From Candidatus Aenigmatarchaeota archaeon (GTDB taxonomy: Archaea > Aenigmatarchaeota > Aenigmatarchaeia > QMZP01), in NCBI GenBank assembly GCA_016867675.1, contig VGIZ01000051.1, positions 1 to 5,422 on the forward strand: 5,422 bases of DNA, read 5' to 3'. Position numbers and translations under genes: made by a program. Of this stretch, positions 3,488 through 5,422 are shown one piece after another. Every line of letters starts with the position of its first letter. The first letter of the stretch is position 1. Below the pieces are notes generated by a model. It saw only the letters and a program-made list of their open reading frames with translations. It ran no database searches and was not told where the DNA came from.

Positions 3488-5422
3488 ATGCCGGGTAAGG
3501 CCGCGGATGCGGTAGGCAGGTTTATTCTCAGCTTCAGCCAGATAGGCAGGGAGAGCGGCGGCGAGATAGGCGGCAAGGGCGCAAACCTCGGCGAGATGGT
3601 CAGGGCAGGGCTGCCTGTGCCGCCGGGTTTCGTTGTCACGACCGAGGCATACACGCGCTTCCTGAGGGACAACCACATTGAAGAAAAGATAAAATCAGCG
3701 CTTGCCGGCGTGAATGTCGATGACATCGATTCCCTGAACAGGGTCTCCGAGGAGATACGCGGCATGATAATGAAGTCCAGGATTCCTGACTTCATTGAGC
3801 GCGACATAAAGGAGGCCTACATACAGCTTTCGCTCGGCAAGGAGATGAAGGGTGTAAGCGGGCCGGCGCTTGACATGATTAAGGCAGGCCGCGGCGAGGC
3901 GCTGGTCGCTGTCAGGTCGTCCGCCACCTCCGAAGACCTTGCGGGCGCGAGCTTCGCGGGCCAGCTGGAGAGCATGCTCAGCATACAGGGCAGGGGCGCC
4001 CTGCTGGAAGCTATAAAGAAATGCTGGACATCGCTCTTCACCCCGCGCGTGATATTCTACAGGAGGACGAAGGGGTTCCATGACTTCCCCAGCATGGGCG
4101 TCATTGTGCAGCGCATGATACAGGCAGAGAAGGCGGGGGTCATGTTCACGGTCAATCCCATGAACAAGGACTCCAGCCAGATGGTCATAGAATCTTCGTG
4201 GGGCTACGGCGAATCCATAGTTTCCGGGCTTGTGACGCCTGACGAGCACATAGTTGACAAAGCCACGGGCAATGTGACAAGCAGGCGCATAGGCAGCAAG
4301 AAATGGCTCAGGCGCATGGACCCTGTGACAGGCAGCGTCATCAAGGAAAGGGTTGAATCCGGCAAGATTGATGCGGAAACCCTGCTGCCAGCGGAGCTGA
4401 GGAAGCTCTGGGAGCTGGGCAGGCGCGTGGAGGATTACTACGGCGGCGAGCCGCAGGATATTGAATGGTGCATAGAGAGGAACCGCGCGTTCCTTGTGCA
4501 GACAAGACCTGTGACAACCCTTGGCGGAGGCGCGGTGCAGCACGGCGGTAAGGCCGAAGGCAATGTCATTGTTGCCGGCCTTGGCGCGTCGCCAGGCACG
4601 GCAAGCGGTAAGGTGAAACTGGCGCCTGACGCCGAGTCGGTGAGGGACATGGAGCAGGGCAGCGTGCTTGTCACGAGGATGACAAGCCCCAGCATGGTGC
4701 CGCTGATGAGGAAGGCTGCGGCGATTGTCACCGACGAGGGCGGGACAACATGCCATGCAAGCATAGTGAGCCGCGAGCTCGGCATCCCCTGCGTTGTGGG
4801 CACAGGCAACGCCACGCAGCTCCTAAAGGACGGGCAGGAGGTCAATGTTGATGCGACCAACGGCAGGGTATATGAGGCGGGTGCAGCCCCTCAAACAACC
4901 AGCCAAGAGCTACCCCCAGCTGAAATCAGCATGGGCATTCTGGATATGCAAGTAACCCAACCTGAAACAGCAGCAAGGCCAGCAACTGAGGAAAAAAGAA
5001 AGGAAGGAGAAGAGTTCACAGCGACCAGCATAAAGGTGAACATCGCGTTTCCTGAGATGGCAGAGAGGGCTGCGCCCAAGGCCGACGGCGTGGGGCTGCT
5101 GCGCGTGGAGCACATGCTCGCCCAGTCAGGCAGGCACCCTGTCGCGCTCGCAAGGGACGATCCCGAGGAGCTCATAAGGATTGTTGAGGAGGGCATAGGC
5201 GCAATCGCAAAAGCCTTCCATCCCAAGCCTGTGTGGTACAGGACGCTGGACGCGCGCACAGACGAGTTCAGGGAGCTGGCAGGCGGGGAGGGCGAGCCGA
5301 AGGAAGCCAATCCCATGCTGGGCTGGCACGGCATCAGGCGCTCGCTGGACGAGCCTGACGTCTTCCGCTGCGAGATGCAGGCGATAAGAAACCTGCGCGA
5401 GAAGGGGCTTGACAACGTCTGC
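3488..5422 (+). CDS. ppsA: Phosphoenolpyruvate synthase (pyruvate, water dikinase), partial (3' end outside window)
   Basis: Converts pyruvate, ATP and water to PEP, AMP and phosphate, the entry step of gluconeogenesis in the cytoplasm. 645 residues are visible, without frameshift; archaeal relatives run near 800, so about 150 are missing. The N-terminal ATP-grasp domain (about 17-345) shows GGKGANLGEM (28-37), LPVPPGFVVT, AVRSSATSEDL (141-151), AGVMFTVNP, EDYYGGEPQDIEW and a closing VQTRPVTTL. The swivelling phosphohistidine domain (about 360-465) has ASPGTASG and TDEGGTTCHASIVSRE, with the phosphorylated His at 423 (codon 4754-4756). A polar linker (466-509) leads to the PEP/pyruvate barrel (from about 511), with DGVGLLRVEHM (533-543; Arg539), VWYRTLD and NPMLGWHGIRRSL (609-620), where His614 stands in the place of an Arg common in the family. 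The start is firm: an in-frame TAG at 3476 precedes the ATG at 3488, and no other start lies between. A weak GGGTG lies 5 bases before the ATG. Long frames on the opposite strand are shadows of this GC-rich gene. Confidence 0.95.
   Translation, partial: MPGKAADAVGRFILSFSQIGRESGGEIGGKGANLGEMVRAGLPVPPGFVVTTEAYTRFLRDNHIEEKIKSALAGVNVDDIDSLNRVSEEIRGMIMKSRIPDFIERDIKEAYIQLSLGKEMKGVSGPALDMIKAGRGEALVAVRSSATSEDLAGASFAGQLESMLSIQGRGALLEAIKKCWTSLFTPRVIFYRRTKGFHDFPSMGVIVQRMIQAEKAGVMFTVNPMNKDSSQMVIESSWGYGESIVSGLVTPDEHIVDKATGNVTSRRIGSKKWLRRMDPVTGSVIKERVESGKIDAETLLPAELRKLWELGRRVEDYYGGEPQDIEWCIERNRAFLVQTRPVTTLGGGAVQHGGKAEGNVIVAGLGASPGTASGKVKLAPDAESVRDMEQGSVLVTRMTSPSMVPLMRKAAAIVTDEGGTTCHASIVSRELGIPCVVGTGNATQLLKDGQEVNVDATNGRVYEAGAAPQTTSQELPPAEISMGILDMQVTQPETAARPATEEKRKEGEEFTATSIKVNIAFPEMAERAAPKADGVGLLRVEHMLAQSGRHPVALARDDPEELIRIVEEGIGAIAKAFHPKPVWYRTLDARTDEFRELAGGEGEPKEANPMLGWHGIRRSLDEPDVFRCEMQAIRNLREKGLDNVC

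Noticed and set aside
3695..4756. 353-codon open frame on the minus strand inside ppsA
   Set aside because: It is antisense to a fully conserved PpsA reading frame, including the phosphohistidine motif, and its protein is His/Arg/Ala-rich without family features. It arises from the strong G/C third-position bias of ppsA.
4438..4860. 140-codon minus-strand frame inside ppsA
   Set aside because: Another antisense shadow, lying opposite the end of the ATP-grasp domain and the catalytic His domain.
4891..5415. 174-codon minus-strand frame inside ppsA
   Set aside because: Ser-rich shadow of the PpsA linker and barrel region, with no start signals or recognisable motifs.
1..5422. Stop-codon recoding (TAG read as an amino acid)
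   Set aside because: TAG ends every recognisable protein at its expected C-terminus, and no in-frame TAG, TGA or TAA interrupts a conserved gene, so the standard code fits.

Overview
The window reads as a stretch of archaeal chromosome with moderate to high GC. The evidence is a DUF357-type protein, a phosphoenolpyruvate synthase of the archaeal type, a cysteine desulfurase with the HCVHSWF-type active-site loop, frequent AGG (Arg) and ATA (Ile) codons, and A/T-rich TATA-like boxes about 21-28 bases before start codons that lack a leader. The membrane thioredoxin and the small Cys-rich lipoprotein resemble proteins I associate with DPANN archaea. That placement is recollection, not a search result, and is tentative. 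I see no mobile element, CRISPR array, tRNA or rRNA.

Layout, left to right. Bases 2-1012 (+) carry a cysteine desulfurase (SufS-like) that enters from outside the window. It is followed after 23 bases by a Shine-Dalgarno-led membrane thioredoxin-like protein (1036-1836, +). These two look like one operon. It meets tail to tail an unrecognised helical protein on the minus strand (1833-2375), the two stops sharing the bases CTAG. A 48-base divergent spacer with a shared A/T core separates that gene from a six-cysteine lipoprotein (2424-2747, +). A 124-base intergenic region with a possible hairpin follows, then a small two-helix membrane protein (2872-3165, +). That protein abuts, stop to stop, a DUF357 protein on the minus strand (3166-3444). 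A 43-base divergent spacer leads to a phosphoenolpyruvate synthase (ppsA, 3488 to the window end, +), which is cut at its 3' end. No stretch of 300 bases or more lacks a gene.

How the genes may work together. SufS mobilises sulfur from cysteine for Fe-S clusters and other sulfur cofactors, and PpsA makes PEP from pyruvate for gluconeogenesis. Both are housekeeping functions. The less ordinary part is the membrane-anchored CPHC thioredoxin, predicted to face outward, close to a secreted lipoprotein with six non-lipid cysteines. This could be an envelope disulfide enzyme and a client, but that is inference from proximity and cysteine content only. The gene packing is very tight. First genes appear leaderless, while the one clear internal operon gene has a strong GGAGGT. 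All six visible stop codons are TAG.
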